DNA of 64,000 bases from Nematostella vectensis (lineage: Eukaryota > Cnidaria > Anthozoa > Actiniaria > Edwardsiidae): contig NC_064043.1 in assembly GCF_932526225.1 (NCBI RefSeq), forward strand, positions 6,067,501 through 6,131,500. Reading direction: 5' to 3'. Position numbers and translations under genes: made by a program. This document shows, one piece after another, positions 46,501 through 57,121 of this stretch (its first letter is position 1; every line of letters begins with the position of its first letter). The notes under the pieces are model-generated. The model did not search any database. It saw nothing but the letters and a program-made list of their open reading frames with translations, and had not been told where the DNA came from.

Positions 46501-48248
46501 AGTGATAGTGATGATGTGAGTGTTGGTGCAAGTGATAGTGACGATGTGAGTAATGGTGCAAGTGATGGTGACGTGTGAGTAATGGTGCAATTGATGGTGA
46601 TGATGTGAGTAATGGTGCAAGTGATGGTGTTGATGTGAGTAATGGTGCAAGTGATGGTGATGATGTGAGTAATGGTGCAAGTGATAGTGACGATGTGAGT
46701 AATGGTGCAAGTGATGGTGATGATGTGAGTAATGGTGCAAGTGATGGTGATGATGTGAGTAATGGTGCAAGTGATAGTGACGATGTGAGTAATGGTGCAA
46801 GTGATGGTGATGATGTGAGTAATGGTGCAAGTGATGGTGATGATGTGAGTAATGGTGCAAGTGATGGTGACGATGTGTGTAATGGTTCAAGTGATGGTGA
46901 TGATGTGAGTAATGGTTCAAGTGATGGTGTTGATGTGAGTAATGGTTCAAGTGATGGTGATGATGTGAGTAATGGTGTAAGTGATGGTGACGATGTGAGT
47001 AATGGTGCAAGTGATGGTGTTGATGTGAGTAATGGTTCAAGTGATGGTGATGATGTGAGTGATGGTGATGTGCTGGTGATGATGTGAGTAATGGTGCAAG
47101 TGATGGTGTTGATGTGAGTAATGGTTCAAGTGATGGTGATGATGTGAGTAATGGTGATGTGCTGGTGATGATGTGAGTAATGGTGCAAGTGATGGTGATG
47201 ATGTGAGTAATGGTGCAAATGATGGTGATGATGTGAGTAATGGTTCAAGTGATGGTGATGATGTGAGTAATGGTGCAAGTGATGGTGATGATGTGAGTAA
47301 TGGTGCAAGTGATGGTGTTGATGTGAGTGATGGTGATGATGTGAGTGATGGTGCAAGTGTAGTGATGATGTGAGTGATGGTGCTAGTAATGGTGACGATG
47401 GGAGTAATGGTGAAGTGTTGGTTGGTCAAGGTGATGATAGTAGCAGGTCAGAAGTCTGCACTGGCCCATTCTAGGAATCGTTTAAATGCACTACATATTG
47501 CGAGCCTGTTTCGGCCGAATCAGATTAGAGCAGGGTTTTTTGCTGTTGTGGGAAAAGAAGGAGAAACTGAATATCATATACAAAAATTAAAATATGCTTG
47601 TCTGATTTCCTAGGGCTACGCGATCAAGACAAGAGGTTTCGCAATACAAGCATTCTCTATTTGTAGAGGAATATATAAAGCATAAGATATATCACTCTGG
47701 TAGTAGCCAAATCCCACAATAAACGTCCCGTGGAGATAATGCAAAGGCATAAAAAACCTTTTTGTTTTTTTTTCAGGGGTGGTCAGATTTTTACCAGAGA
47801 ACTCCCTCCCTCCCCCTCCGGAAAAATAAGGTCCACTTTTTCGGATCTAGAAACCCCCTCCCCAATAAAAATCCTGGGTACGGGCCTGAATGGTGCTTAC
47901 ACCATAATATCACATTCAATGGTAAAGTTCCAGTAGGGAATTTTACAATTAGATTCTTTCAATGTCGATTAAGTTCTTTAAGTGTAATTCTTTTAGTGTT
48001 GATTTCCTAGTAGTCAAGGAAAAATAAATGGGAGGGGTATGGACTTCTTCGGAATAACACAATATAGACGTTATGTGGTTTTGTTATAGGTCGACAAGTG
48101 CTGGAATGAAGGCCGGTACGAGGAAGCGTTGGACAACGCAAGGAAAACCAAAATACTTATCGCAGTCTCAATCATTACAGGCATAATATCAATTGTAATT
48201 ATTGTAGCTTATTATGCGCATCTTGTGAGCAGTTATAATTATTTATAA
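40564..48248 (+). CDS. CD225/dispanin-family proline-rich membrane protein (gene 1), 4 coding exons, 197 aa
   Basis: Exons: 40564-40579 (MSTEN), 41038-41330, 43727-43852 and 48090-48248, with phases agreeing (1,0,0). The N-terminal half is a Pro-rich tail with about nine PGYPAQ-type hexapeptides (EPGNPAQAPGYPAQ...), then APPPPPPGVQKPG. The CD225 domain follows: a first hydrophobic hairpin LLVCAIFACLCCAWPCGAAA with its CC and C membrane cysteines, the loop VDKCWNEGRYEEALDNARKT, and a second membrane helix ILIAVSIITGIISIVIIVAY. The G-[RD]-x-x-x-A-x-x-x-[AS]-x-x-A/T pattern of the loop is the family signature (IFITM and PRRT-type dispanins). The membrane location follows from this. Exon 1 may also have a 5' non-coding part from about 40543. 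Three of its introns carry large minisatellites. Confidence 0.85.
41338..42600. repeat. 20-bp minisatellite with CACGTG E-boxes (about 60 units)
   Basis: Unit CACGTGATACACCATCACCT, with CCAGCACCT and 14-bp variants, repeated for about 1.26 kb. It starts 7 bp after the exon 2 donor of CD225 gene 1. Nearly every unit keeps the palindromic E-box CACGTG. Confidence 0.97.
42919..43722. repeat. 20-bp minisatellite (TCTGACTGATCTATTCATGT, about 40 units) ending at a 3' splice site
   Basis: About 40 nearly identical units run straight into the exon 3 acceptor (TTCCCAG|GTCGTG). The unit contains CTGAC and CTGAT, both branch-point-like, and no AG dinucleotide. About 800 bp before the true acceptor is therefore free of AG. 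Confidence 0.97.
43853..44620 (+). other. First part of intron 3 with an open frame of unknown origin
   Basis: Two open pieces (44052-44360 and the start of 44436-46193) encode a basic Lys-rich stretch (KKRGQKKKTKKQ) and an ordered-looking segment (SCLKDISILINNAKVELRLL). They stand next to each other in different frames and precede the 30-bp array. They could be a degraded inserted gene or element. No family is recognised. Confidence 0.3.
44625..47440 (+). repeat. 30-bp minisatellite, about 90 units, open on both strands
   Basis: Unit AGTGATGGTGATGATGTGAG then TAATGGTGCA. On the plus strand it encodes SDGDDVSNGA repeats (open at 44436-46193 and again at 46575-47087). On the minus strand it reads as His/Tyr/Ser-rich repeats. 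Every unit carries GTGAGT or GTGTGT, so most contain a consensus 5' splice donor. It lies in intron 3 of CD225 gene 1. The frame is broken several times after 46193 by units of unusual length. Confidence 0.95.
47441..48089. other. End of intron 3 of CD225 gene 1
   Basis: Contains a probable dispersed-repeat fragment (about 47770-47892, with C-rich CTCCCTCCCCC and ending CCTGGGTACGGGCCTG) before the exon 4 acceptor at 48089. Confidence 0.45.
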
Positions 48249-51200
48249 TAATTAATATAAATAATAATAATTAAATAATAATAATAATAATGATGATGAT
48301 GATGATGATGGTGAATCTTTAAAATAAAAGACTTAAATTTGTCAATGCTTGAAATATTTTGCTTTACTAGTCATGATATCATTGTCATTGTAACCCTGTG
48401 CTTGTGCGCATGCGCGTCTAAGCATTCACTCATTGCAAAATGTAAAATTATTTTGTTATTCATGAACAAACCTAGCCTGCGATGCCAACCATTGTCTGTA
48501 ATACCTACTGAGTGTCACATCCGGTCACACATCATGGTACTGGGAATAAGCTGGCCTTTTGTCCTATTACTTGATTAAAAGTTTCGCAAGATCTATGTGT
48601 TTTTCAGTACCGCTTCTCCTACGCAGCTCAAAATTGAAATAGATAGCTTGTTAGAACTTGTCCAGTTGTCTGTTTTCAAATCTTTATTATTATTTAAAAA
48701 CACATAATTAAAACCCACGAATTCATCATCGAGGCTACATCAGTCTAATCTTAGTTGAGTTGAATTTTAGGGGAAAATGAGAGTTTTTTTTTTAGAAAAT
48801 CCAGACGTTCTTAACGGTTTCCCTGTGCTTGGAGATGAGCCGTTGGGTAGTGTTGCATCTGAGGCGAGGTCACCCGCAGAGTAGTTCGAGAGATGTGACG
48901 TCACATCCGGTCATAACATGGTACTAGGTCTAAGCTGGCCTTTTATCAGAGTGCAGTCTTCAGCCAGTTCAGGAGGAACGCGTAACGCAATCATTTCTAT
49001 TGTCTCACCGAGGTCACGCATCAGTCGTGCTGGAAAACTACCGCAGACCGGAAAAGCTTTTTTTTTCGCGGCCGTGCTCTACATCCGGGAGCTGATTGTT
49101 GCATAAGCTAGAGGAAGGTTAGAGGAGTAGATCGACGTGAAATACGGCCAGAGTTCTCAAATAAATATCTATTTATTGAAGTTCGACGATAACGCACCGA
49201 GTGTCTTGTCCGTCATATTGGAAAAGGAATGTGGTAGGTACACATATTGGACCTTGATTTTAGCTTGCTTGTGTATTTTTTTTCAGTGATAAGACTATTT
49301 TTCCCCGGTTGTGTGATGAATAATCTATGCCCTCGCCAAATTTGGTGAGGTGCACATCTCTAGTAAAAAGTGCACATCTCTGAGAAGCAACGTCTCTGTT
49401 ATTCATCTACGCGATAGAGTTATCAGAGCAGTTGAAGTGAGATGAAGCCTGTGTTTCGCCTTACCTATCGTGTGTGTAATTTGAAATACAGTCTTTATAG
49501 TCTCCTTATAGTTCTTAAAGTGTTAAAAGAGATAAAATGTGCCAAGAATTGCCAAAGAAAGAGCATCGGAATGGTCGACGATGATCGGTCGATGATACCA
49601 AGGAAACATTACAATTGTAACTTTTATTTATTTGAGTATTCATACATCTTATATGCCTCTACTATAATATAAGGGTCTTGTGAATTCCAACTATGTGACT
49701 TTCATTGTTTGACTTCATCTGCAGGTTCAAGACAACACGAAGAACAAGAAAGCAAAATTTACTCTTTAGTGTGTTGATTTTGTAGAGTACACAATAAAAA
49801 CACAAATCCTTTCTCGATTTGGTTGAGCGCTTGTATGGGTAATAGATAGCGAAATATCCAATAAAATGTTAAACCAAGCAAATTTATCGTGAAGGCTCTA
49901 ATTCCATCCATGTAATAAAACAGAAAATCGCAGATTACTATCATCGCGGTTGAAATGAGGACACAAGTTGACTTTGCGAAGTAAAAAACCTAAACAAAAG
50001 CCTCCTCGCAGTTGCTGTTCCATCCGCTATACAAAATACTAACCAAAAAACAAGTAATGTTCAAAGTTACTCCATGTAGTTACCTTTTTACTGGTAACTT
50101 ATATAAGTCCCATATCATGACAAATCTGTGCTCGATTCCAACTTCTCCCCAGTATACTTTATCCGATCGTCTCGGAATGGCGTATAGGTTGTTCAAATCG
50201 GTTTACTAATAAACAATGTCAACAAGTTTGCTCGTTGCCCTACATAGTAATGCAGAAAACAGAATCTAGTCGAATGGACAAAACGCTCTCTAATCCGCAT
50301 CTTGAAATCTGGTGTGACTATGGTTGAGAGCGAGAGAGACCGGGCCTCAATGTTTTGATCGATGACGTCAGGCTATTGTATTCACGTTCCTCCTGAGCTG
50401 GATGAAGACCGCACTGTTTATCCTTACTTGATCTATGTAGTTCAGCACCATTCTCCTACGCAGCTCACATCTTCCACAGGTAGCACTCCAGGTAAACCGA
50501 ACCTACGGAACCGAATTTTGGTAAGCAGGAAATACGAATAAGCGCTTCAGGACACGGAAGGGGGGGGGGGTGCGCAGCAGGGTACTCACGTACCCCCCCC
50601 CTCCCTCCCTGGCGGCCAAAATGTGGGTCATTTTTTATATTATGTTAATTTCAAATACTATGCTTTTTCCATACGATATTTGTGACTGCGCACCCACCCC
50701 CCCCCCCCCCCCCTCAGCCGATGGGTACGCGCCTGTGCTTCTCTGAATAACCGCCCCGCCTGAACATGCCCCCCCCTCTCCCCGATTGAATGCCTCGGCT
50801 GGTGCATGAGAAATCTCACCAGATATCTCAAAATAAGGAAAAAACATTCTCCTCGAGGTTTTTTCCTGTTAAGTGGAGTCTTCACAAATAGCCAATAGCA
50901 GTCGAAGGTCTCATGTGTCAGGCAAAAGTCACGCAATAGACGACTTGCACTATAATAGATCACGTGACTATTTTGGCGGCAAACTCGCAAGCGCAAAGGC
51001 TTTTAGCGGCAAAATAACAACAATGCAACCTGTCTAGCGCTTGCGTATGGCCGCATAAAATGTCTTTGCCAGGAAAGGCTTATTATCTAAAATTGTATTT
51101 TTAAGTTGATCTGGCATGACGGGCTCAGTCGTTGTTCTGTGTTTATTTTGGGTTGAATTTGTCACTCAGATTCACGTGATCTGTAAGTGCAGTGACTTAT

Positions 51201-52192
51201 TATACAATATTGGCTATTAGACGTTTGGCTAACGTCAAGTCATATCAACATTGTACACTGAAAAACCTTCTGCGTCATAAGCAACATTTCATATGTGCAG
51301 CCAAAGCACTAACACAAGGTTTGTACTGTATTCCTTTGCTATCAACCAACACCAATTATCTTAGGAAGTGAAACCCTGGAAAACCCCGTTATCTTGAACT
51401 CGGATAACTCAAGTACAAATGACTTTGAATCCTTTTGAATCGGACATTATTTTCAGGCACCTTTCCTTAGATGACTCGAGTACGATAACAGGTAACTTGA
51501 ACTCCCCGATAACCCATCTATTTACCTTTTCTCCACATTTTACCCCTTTTTACTAGAACAGTTCTTACAATTTTGATGAATTATGATTCTCATCTTGTTT
51601 GTTTATTATGTGCGAGTTCCATTACACAAATATGGTATACTGTATACATACCAGATATAACATTCTGATCTTTATCTTCTCTCAGAGTTCGAGTTATGTT
51701 TCGGGGTTTCTATCGAATAGTAGTGACCATCAAAATATATTATGTCTGCCTTCCTATTTTTAGTAAATAGGTAGACAAGAAAAATCAATATGACTGTCAA
51801 GACTTTTGTAAGGCCAATACAAAATGATTAAAGACAAAGGGAATTAAAAAATTATGTGATTATTCAAACCGTAAAATTACATCATTTTTCTTGTCATGAA
51901 AATACGAGTAAAACTACGTACTCAAAGGAGCCATTAAATAAGTTGTGAACAGTGGAGTAGTACAGAAGTCAATGCAATTTTATTTGAAAACTCATGTCAG
52001 AGTATCGGCTTGTTTGCTAAGGATGGTTGCTTCATTGCTTATCTGTTTGCTTTGAGCCTTGTCTAGTTTTTAAAAACTCACTCGTTAAACGCATCTCATT
52101 TTTTTTTTTTCTGGGTAACGTCAATGAATATGTTGTGCAAGCTTTTTTAAATAACTATTTTTGCATATTTTCCAGATCTCACTTTAAAAGGA
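48249..52192. other. Spacer between the two CD225 genes
   Basis: Contains a microsatellite of ATA/ATG units (48250-48312), two related segments beginning TGTGACGTCACATCCGG-like (about 48515 and 48900), a dispersed-repeat stretch with G- and C-runs (about 50555-50780) and a pogo/Tigger-like fragment (about 51375-51720). A possible small exon at 49726-49770 (acceptor CTGCAG, then VQDNTKNKKAKFTL and stop, phase 0) could be an alternative last exon of gene 1; support is weak. Confidence 0.4.
51370..51725. mobile_element. Pogo/Tigger-like transposon fragment
   Basis: GTTATCTTGAACTCGGATAA near the left and CGAGTTATGTTTCGGGGTTT near the right are inverted in theme. Between them are ACTCGAGTACGATAACAGG and GAACTCCCCGATAACCC. 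These are hallmarks of mariner/Tigger ends, but no ORF is left and the boundaries are approximate. Confidence 0.4.
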
Positions 52193-53439
52193 ATGTCTAC
52201 TGAAAGAAAGGGTATGATCAATTTTGTTCTGAAGATACAATTTAAGAATTTGCAGTCTAGTTTTGGTTTTAATCTGGTATTCGTACCGAGGCGTCGGGGC
52301 TTAACTGTGGCTGTGTGGGGTGATAAAATGTGTGGTAATGGACGTTGGTGCGTGGGTTAAAGTGTGTAAGTGGTGGCTATTTTATATGGTGTATTGCATT
52401 GGAGGCTGTAAGGGTTGGAGTAGTGGCTATGTATGAGAGGTGGAAATAGGCTAGCAGTGAGATGTTAGGGGAGAACTGTGTGTTTGACCTTCGGAGGAAG
52501 GTGATAATTACATGTTGGTAACTTCTTGAGATAACATATTATTAAATCTTGTGGAATGTAATGTGAGCTTGTAGACAATAATGGAATTACAAGGCCGGTG
52601 ATAGGAATAAAATATGAAGGCGTGCAGATACGGTATAAAGGAAAGAAATAGATGGCAAATAGGAGATAGATAGTGGTTATATAAGTATAGGACAGTTGGC
52701 TCCTTGAGTACGGGGTGTTATATTGTGTCGTGTAAAGAGAGATTGTGTAACGATGCGCGCTCTAAGATAGTGGCTGATAAGCGATGAGTTTATGCGATGG
52801 CCTATATTGAGCGAAAATATTACGCGGAGGCACAGGCAGCAGAAACGGCAGGAATACGAAGAATCGAGAGAAGTGAATGGCATGTACCTGGCGGGCTGAT
52901 AAGAGGAGATACACAAACACACAGAAATAAAACAATAGTGTGAGGGATATCATAAGAGCTCTTAGGAATAAATGTGCCACCACACTAATTCTAGCCACGA
53001 TTTATCGTCAGGGAGCAAGATCGATGGCTAGTCAGACGCGGTTAGGGAGGTAAAAACTGATGGGTGCCGAGGGTAGGAGACACAAGGACTAGGGCGGAAT
53101 AGGAAAAGGCTGAAGGGGAAACAGGAGATATTACCGCGTCTGAGGTGTATTTCAAACTGTTGTGATCGATCTAAACAGCTTGCTCCTATACACCAACGTG
53201 TGGTTGCACATGTAACAGGCCAATCATGGTTACAATTTCTAGCTAATATGTTATACATATACAATGGTATGACAATAAGCCTAAGTTCAAACGTCGTATT
53301 ATCCATGAGCCGTTTTCAATGCAAATACATGTAAACGAATCGAGTCAGTTGTTTAAACTTCATTTGCATGCATTTGCATTGAATACAGCTCATGGATAAT
53401 ACGATGTTTGAACTTAGCCTCAGCCGCAGCCGCACTGGG

Positions 53440-53535
53440 GGCATGTGCCTCCCCCCCCCCCCCAATATTTTCAAAAATTATAAGGACAAGTAGGGGCGTG
53501 GCTGTGCCCCCAATATTTTCTTGATGTTTCTGTAT
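53440..53535. repeat. C-rich dispersed repeat fragment
   Basis: A C-run at about 53452-53462 is flanked by two copies of CCCCCAATATTTTC around AAGGACAAGTAGGGGCGTGG. This is the look of a high-copy repeat end. Confidence 0.5.
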
Positions 53536-54037
53536 TGTGCCCATCCCCCCGTCCAATCTTACGTGGCCTGCAACGGCTTATACTATAAAGCTGACCTAGG
53601 CAAGGACCCTGGGCAGCCCAGCCAAATATTATTGTGAAATCTGGTTAAGTAAAACCACATTTTTTGATAGATACCGGTAAAAGGACCCCTCCCAGCCAGC
53701 CTAACGTTACAAACTTGGGTCTCACCAATCCAACAGCTTCAGATCCCAGCAGTCTAGATCAGGGGCCTGGCGACTAAGTTGAAGGGCTTCTTAACCAGCC
53801 TAAAGAGCTTGGGAACCGAGAAGGGCCTGGCAGAGTAGGAGAGCCTGGTTACCAAGTTGAAGGCCTTCATCCTGAAGAGCTTGGTAACCGAGTAGGGCCT
53901 GGTATCGTAGGAGAGCCTGGCTACCAAGACCCAACAAGGCCGCAACAATTTGTAATATTTGTGAACCAACCTCAAGTGAGTAACATAACTAGAAAGATCA
54001 CTTTGCATGTCACGTGACTTACTGGCACTTAGTGGAA

Positions 54038-54330
54038 GCACGGGTGGCCTAGTGTGTTAGCGCGTCTGCCTCTCACCGCTGTGGCACAGGTTCGAATCCT
54101 GGCTCAAACTGGAGATTTTTCCGGGTTCCTGCCTTGAATCGAATTTGTCACAAGTGAGTTGAAGTTATTCTCCCGTGTTTCCAGTCTTCTCGGATAAGGA
54201 CACTAAACCGGAGGTCCCGTCTCTTCAAGCTGCACTACACTAACCTGAACCGAAGGGACGAAAAAGAACCACTGGGGACTCAATAAACCCTCTGGCAGTG
54301 ACCACCCCCAGTGACAGTGCTTACTAACCG
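54038..54330 (+). mobile_element. tRNA-derived SINE
   Basis: The head has a degenerate A box (GTGGCCTAGTGTGTTAGCGC, from 54044) and a consensus B box GGTTCGAATCC (54089-54099), the internal Pol III promoter spacing of a tRNA. It is followed by about 200 bp of non-tRNA body (CGGATAAGGACACTAAACCG, then GGAGGTCCCGTCTC). No tRNA acceptor fold or CCA context survives. It lies in an intron of CD225 gene 2. Confidence 0.75.
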
Positions 54331-54949
54331 AGGGCCATATGCTAGAAAACTGTATATTCGGTTAAATATGCTACCCTCGATAAACAAAGATTACAAAGTA
54401 CAAAGCACTTCACGTAATACAAAAGTACGAACAAGTCATGCTGAAATTGAATGAATAAAAAAATAAACGAGTAATTAAACAAGCAAGCAAATAGACAAAT
54501 ATAAGACATAAATAAATATAATAAATGAATGAATGAATGTCCCACTGTTAAACGCGGTTTCAACTTCTTCTCCACTTCTAATTTCCCAGGTCGTTCCCCC
54601 TCCCCCTCCAGGCGTACAAAAGCCAGGCAGTCTCCTTGTCTGTGCTATTTTCGCCTGTCTGTGTTGTGCATGGCCTTGCGGTGCCGTGGCCATCTTTACA
54701 GATGTGCAGGTTAGTACGTCATGAAAGAACACATGATGAACTGGCAATATCTCCCAACCCTAACGCTATAACCCCAGTCTTTTTTGTATGTGCTTTATAC
54801 GTGTTATTTTGCTTTGTGTTGCCATGGGGTTTGCAACCATCGAAATAGATTCCCAGATACGGGACGTAAACGTGTTACATCCATTTGGCCAACCTTAGAA
54901 TTATATCGAAAAAAAAGTCCCATAGACAATGGCCTCTATCAGCCTAGTT

Positions 54950-55490
54950 CCAGGCGTTCTTACCGGGTTTCCTGTGTTCAGCCTAGTCCCACCGTTTTTA
55001 CCGGGTTTCCTGTGTTTAGCCTAGTCCCAGCCGTTCTTATCGGGTTTCCTGTGTTCAGCCTAGTCCCAGGCGTTCTTATCGGGTTTCCTGTGTTCAGCCT
55101 TGTCCCAGACGTTCTTATCGGGTTTCCTGTGTCCAGCCTAGTCCCAGCCGTTCTTATCGGGTTTCCTGTGTTCAGCCTAGTCCCAGGCGTTCTTATCGGG
55201 TTTCCTGTGTTCAGCCTAGTCCCAGACGTTCTTATCGGGTTTCCTGTGTTCAGCCTAGTCCCAGGCGTTGTTATCGGGTTTCCTGTGTTCAGCCTAGTCC
55301 CAGGCGTTCTTATCGGGTTTCCTGTGTTCAGCCTAGTCCTAGACGTTCTTATCGGGTTTCCTGTGTTCAGCCAAATCCCAGGCGTTTTTATCGGGTTTCC
55401 TGTATTCAGCCTAGTCCCAGACGTTCTTATCGGGTTTCCTGTGTTAAGCCAAATCCCAGGCGTTCTTACCGGGTTTCCTGTGTATGGTAA
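54950..55490 (+). repeat. 39-bp minisatellite, about 14 units
   Basis: Unit GGCGTTCTTATCGGGTTTCC followed by TGTGTTCAGCCTAGTCCCA. The period is divisible by three, so ORFs stay open on both strands (54784-55584 plus, 54978-55535 minus) as artefacts. It follows exon 3 of CD225 gene 2, the same relative place as the 30-bp array of gene 1. Confidence 0.95.
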
Positions 55491-55499
55491 AAGTTGTGA

Positions 55500-56113
55500 C
55501 GCCTCCAGGCTACCTCGCGGTTCATCTCCGAGCACAGGAAACCATGTAAAAAAGCCTGGGACTAGGCTGGGCCTTGATATCTAAGGGTCAGTACCAAAAA
55601 GAAAACAACATGAATTATTATTTATGTATGTAGTATGCTATGCGCCTCGTTGACTATCTATTGACTCATAGAAAAATCGAACTCGTAGTCTAAATGTTAA
55701 ATATAACTCAGTAGGTTTCCTATCGATCAGATAGCAGAATCGGAAAAAAAAAATTAATGGTTTATACCCTAAAATATAGCAGAATCGGAAATATCCTTCA
55801 ACATCCCCTAAGGGATAAAGGGATAGCGGTTGGTAGAAATTAGATACCCTAAAAGATGTAACGATCAACCCCGTCGACTTTTCTGGGGAGTCGCCACCCC
55901 CCTTGGGCTAAGCGTGAAAACTTCGAAATGTGATGGGTCTTCTTTAAGCATACTGTATACTGTCAATACTGACTTTGTTATGTATGTGTTAAGTGTGATT
56001 CTAGAAAGATCCATTTAAAGAAAAAAGAAACTCTCAGCTAACCAACTATCCCACTATTTGTTTAAATTCCATTTGATACACCGTTTTTTTATTCGTTTTA
56101 ACGCCGGCTCTGC

Positions 56114-56144
<31 letters not shown>

Positions 56145-56334
56145 AGCGCTTTCGAATAGACGCTGCGCACAGGCGGGATACGAAGGAGAATTATGAAGGA
56201 GAATTGAGTTGTAAATGTGGCTTAGTAATCATGAGGCCAGTAACTTAGTTAGAGCACCCGAGATCAATCTTAAAACATCGTTTGCAAGATGGCGGATCTT
56301 ACTGAACACCCCTGAGCACACTTTTCGTGCCCGG
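55500..56334. other. Non-coding spacer
   Basis: No coding exon is supported. An A-run of about 33 bases at 56113-56141 could be a retroposition tail. Confidence 0.4.
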
Positions 56335-57113
56335 TAGGCCTTTCCAGATTGTGCTCGGCACTATTTTAGCGCAATTTGGGTTTGGGAGCACTATTTTTTA
56401 TCAGAGAGCACTTTTTGGGTAAACAAGTCAACTTCTAGCTTTTTTAACCCAAGTTACTAGATTTTGTTGTCTTATATAGACATTTCTAGTTTCCTAAACT
56501 ACAAATAATATTATCTCAACTAGGCTAAGACTGTAAGACTGGTGATTTCGATTTTAATGGGTAGCCTGCGCTTTGGTAACCACAAATATTGGGTAGCCTG
56601 TGGAGTTCATTACAATAATAGAATGCCTTATCTAGAAAATCTGTTTGCCATTTTTTCCTGTTTTACATCTATTGTAATTATTTCTCGTTATGAGATTGTT
56701 ATGATTAAGGTCTGTTATCAGGTTTGACATTATTGACATTGGTGATGTTTGTAAATGAACATTGTTTTCTAGAAGTATCCAGATAACAAAGGTAAACAAA
56801 CACAAAAGAGAACAAAGTCATTTATAATACAGTTAGTTGTTATACACTTAAGTGTGATTTACCCGTTCATGGACAACAATATAAGATTTACTCTAATGCA
56901 TGTATTTAATAAAAGCAATATTCTTTCTTTTATTCAAATTTTAATAAAACACAACTTATCTCTAAAAAATTTAAAAATATACGGTAATTTTCTTTTCGCG
57001 AATGAGCATTATTTGAGCACTATTTTGATTTTGGAGCACTTTTAAAGCACTTTTTGGGTGTTTTTTTTAGAGCACTTTTCTGGCTTTTTGGAAGCACTAT
57101 CTGGAAACGCCTA
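56335..57113. mobile_element. hAT-type non-autonomous element, 779 bp, with 8-bp target duplication
   Basis: The ends TAGGCCTTTCCAGATTGTGC and, reversed, TAGGCGTTTCCAGATAGTGC are inverted copies. They are flanked on both sides by GTGCCCGG (56327-56334 and 57114-57121), an 8-bp direct repeat as expected for hAT. Sub-terminal GAGCAC-type repeats (AGCACTTTTTGGGT on both sides) are typical hAT transposase-binding repeats. There is no transposase ORF. Confidence 0.88.
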
Positions 57114-57121
57114 GTGCCCGG

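Larger units (their letters stand above)
52193..54709 (+). pseudogene. CD225/dispanin-family paralogue (gene 2) with in-frame stop, last exon not seen
   Basis: Exons parallel to gene 1: 52193-52211 (MSTERKG), 53671-53975 (DTGKRTPPSQPNV..., starting with the same ATACCGG as gene 1) and 54590-54709 (VVPPPPPGVQKPG, then LLVCAIFACLCCAWPCGAVA). Phases 1,0,0 agree with gene 1. In exon 2 the frame has TAA at 53775-53777 where relatives have CAA in a PG(Y)Q motif. After the stop the frame stays open and sensible to its donor (...EPGYQDPTRPQQFVIFVNQPQ), which implies a recent nonsense change or use of a later start or acceptor. I found no exon for the loop plus second membrane helix up to 62 kb. It may be a decaying duplicate. 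Confidence 0.6.

Noticed and set aside
44704-47429. Long minus-strand ORFs rich in His-Tyr-Ser (HHYSHHHHHL repeats)
   Set aside because: They are the reverse reading of the 30-bp minisatellite. A period divisible by three keeps all frames open without coding.
49726-49770. Small exon VQDNTKNKKAKFTL as an alternative end of CD225 gene 1
   Set aside because: Phase and acceptor fit, but such a short match is expected by chance and would remove the second membrane helix; mentioned only in the spacer note.
54044-54110. Candidate tRNA gene with A and B boxes
   Set aside because: The cloverleaf and acceptor stem cannot be closed, and a SINE-type body follows; annotated as a tRNA-derived SINE instead.
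54784-55584. 266-codon ORF with repeated GFPVFSLVPGVLI, and its minus-strand partner
   Set aside because: Product of the 39-bp array in the CD225 gene 2 intron.
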